NCBI GenBank assembly: GCA_036023115.1
Contig: JAYKKT010000089.1
Coordinates: 23,108,501 to 23,172,500, forward strand
Length of the DNA: 64,000 nucleotides
Source: Brasenia schreberi
Taxonomy: Eukaryota; Streptophyta; Magnoliopsida; Nymphaeales; Cabombaceae
Reading direction: 5' to 3'
Made by a program: the position numbers and the translations under genes. The notes beneath the pieces are model-generated. The model was not told the origin of the DNA and searched no databases. It saw only the letters and a list, made by a program, of their open reading frames with translations. Numbering within the stretch: position 1 is the first letter of the stretch; each line of letters starts with the position of its first letter. This document shows, in pieces, positions 63,454 through 64,000 of this stretch.

Positions 63454-64000
63454 ATAAGACACGAAAATCTTCACTCCTAGTTTTGAAGTCGGGAATGAAC
63501 CTTCTCGCGTTTACGTCGCTTTTAAGGGTGTGCCAGCTAGCTTACTCAAACTAGCAAAGATTTTTGGAAATATCTTACTTTTTGGCGACTGTGGACAAGC
63601 GGGATCTTTTCGCTTGAAACCTTCTTGAACTAGTGCTCAAGGGTCGGTTTAAGCGCTTAGAAAACTTTGATTTCAAACAAACATGAACTTTTGAAAGAAA
63701 AGCGAGTATTTCGACGATTGTTTTCCTATATTGCAGTTTTTTTTACGGGGGTTGTACGCTTTTCAAGTCTTTGAGTTTTAGCTATCTTAGGCCGGATGTG
63801 TGTGCTTCAAGTGGCCTAAATTGAGTGAGTTTGAGCATAAATTCGGGGTTTCCTTTTTGAAAAGGCGCAAATGCAAGGATGCACGAATACTCTTCGGGTT
63901 TGATATGATGTGAGCTAGGCTCGAATTGAAAGCAAGTCACACACACAACTTAAAGTAAATACCCGAGTGTAAGTGCAACTCACGCAGCTGAAAGGGAAAT
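63454..64000 (-). mobile_element. LTR G, minus-strand 3' end, runs off the window
   Basis: On the minus strand it ends ...AAGATTTTCGTGTCTTA(T). It closely follows LTR C: the stem-loop module (63536-63654), a GGCCTAAGATAGC-like segment, then the tandem-repeat zone at 63930-64000. The terminal bases are mutated (normally TCTACA). TSD not testable. Confidence 0.8.
63536..63654 (-). other. Conserved U5 two-stem-loop module, copy in LTR G
   Basis: Stem-loop 2 (63536-63555) is GCTAGTTT-GAGT-AAGCTAGC with one U-G pair. Stem-loop 1 (about 63612-63654) has outer GCTTAAAC/GTTTCAAGC with a bulge and inner CTTGA/TCAAG around GCACTAGT. Confidence 0.7.

Overview
The window is repeat-rich plant nuclear DNA built almost entirely from LTR retrotransposons. 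I found no host protein gene, rRNA or tRNA gene. Three things point to a land plant, most likely an angiosperm with a large genome: plant-type Ty3/Gypsy elements of the Tat type (two RNase H domains, no chromodomain, long LTRs), a patch of nuclear plastid DNA carrying ycf2 and ndhB pieces, and several solo LTRs. The species cannot be fixed from this sequence.

Right half (about 29.8-64 kb). This is a four-deep nest that target-site duplications (TSDs) resolve exactly. An old plus-strand LTR (D, 29828-30392 and 63066-63453) was hit by a minus-strand LTR (C, 30393-30905 and 60287-63060, TSD GATAC), now a solo LTR. C was hit by a full-length plus-strand Tat element (A, 30906-60281 overall, TSD GTAAA). 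The 3' LTR of A was hit 89 bp from its end by a second full-length element of the same family (B, 45357-60187, TSD ACGCC). A and B each have two intact long ORFs: gag-protease (956 aa) and RT-RNase H-RNase H-integrase (1228 aa). Both also keep a primer-binding site, a polypurine tract and LTRs of about 3.3-3.4 kb. LTR pairs differ at only about 9 (A) and 17 (B) positions, so both insertions are young. Another minus-strand LTR (G) starts near 63454 and leaves the window.

Left half (1-29.8 kb). In order: the 3' two-thirds of an LTR (1-2338); a decayed chromovirus-like gag-protease (about 2.3-5.5 kb); a decayed minus-strand element H (about 5.5-11.66 kb) holding a solo LTR M (7773-11307, TSD AGCCT); the head of a plus-strand LTR, L (11659-12328); a minus-strand element J (12329-about 21435) with both LTR ends, PBS, gag, gag-pro end and integrase tail but no RT, holding solo LTR K (18677-20718, TSD ATCGG); a plastid insert joining ycf2 and ndhB (21490-22130); and a plus-strand element E (from 22131) whose LTR holds solo LTR F (24260-27341, TSD AATCC) and whose body is cut down to a broken gag.

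How the parts relate. All the Tat-type LTRs, although widely diverged, share one layout: U3 with ATCCAA-type repeats, a CCTAA-rich block and a TATA box; a GGAG-loop-CTCC hairpin beside TTGTAATAA; about 110-bp tandem repeats carrying a GAGC-loop-GCTC mini-hairpin; and, near the 3' end just before the PBS, a two-stem-loop module. That module is present in all thirteen LTR 3' regions here and its stems show compensatory base changes between families. It is the strongest candidate in the window for an undescribed functional RNA element.
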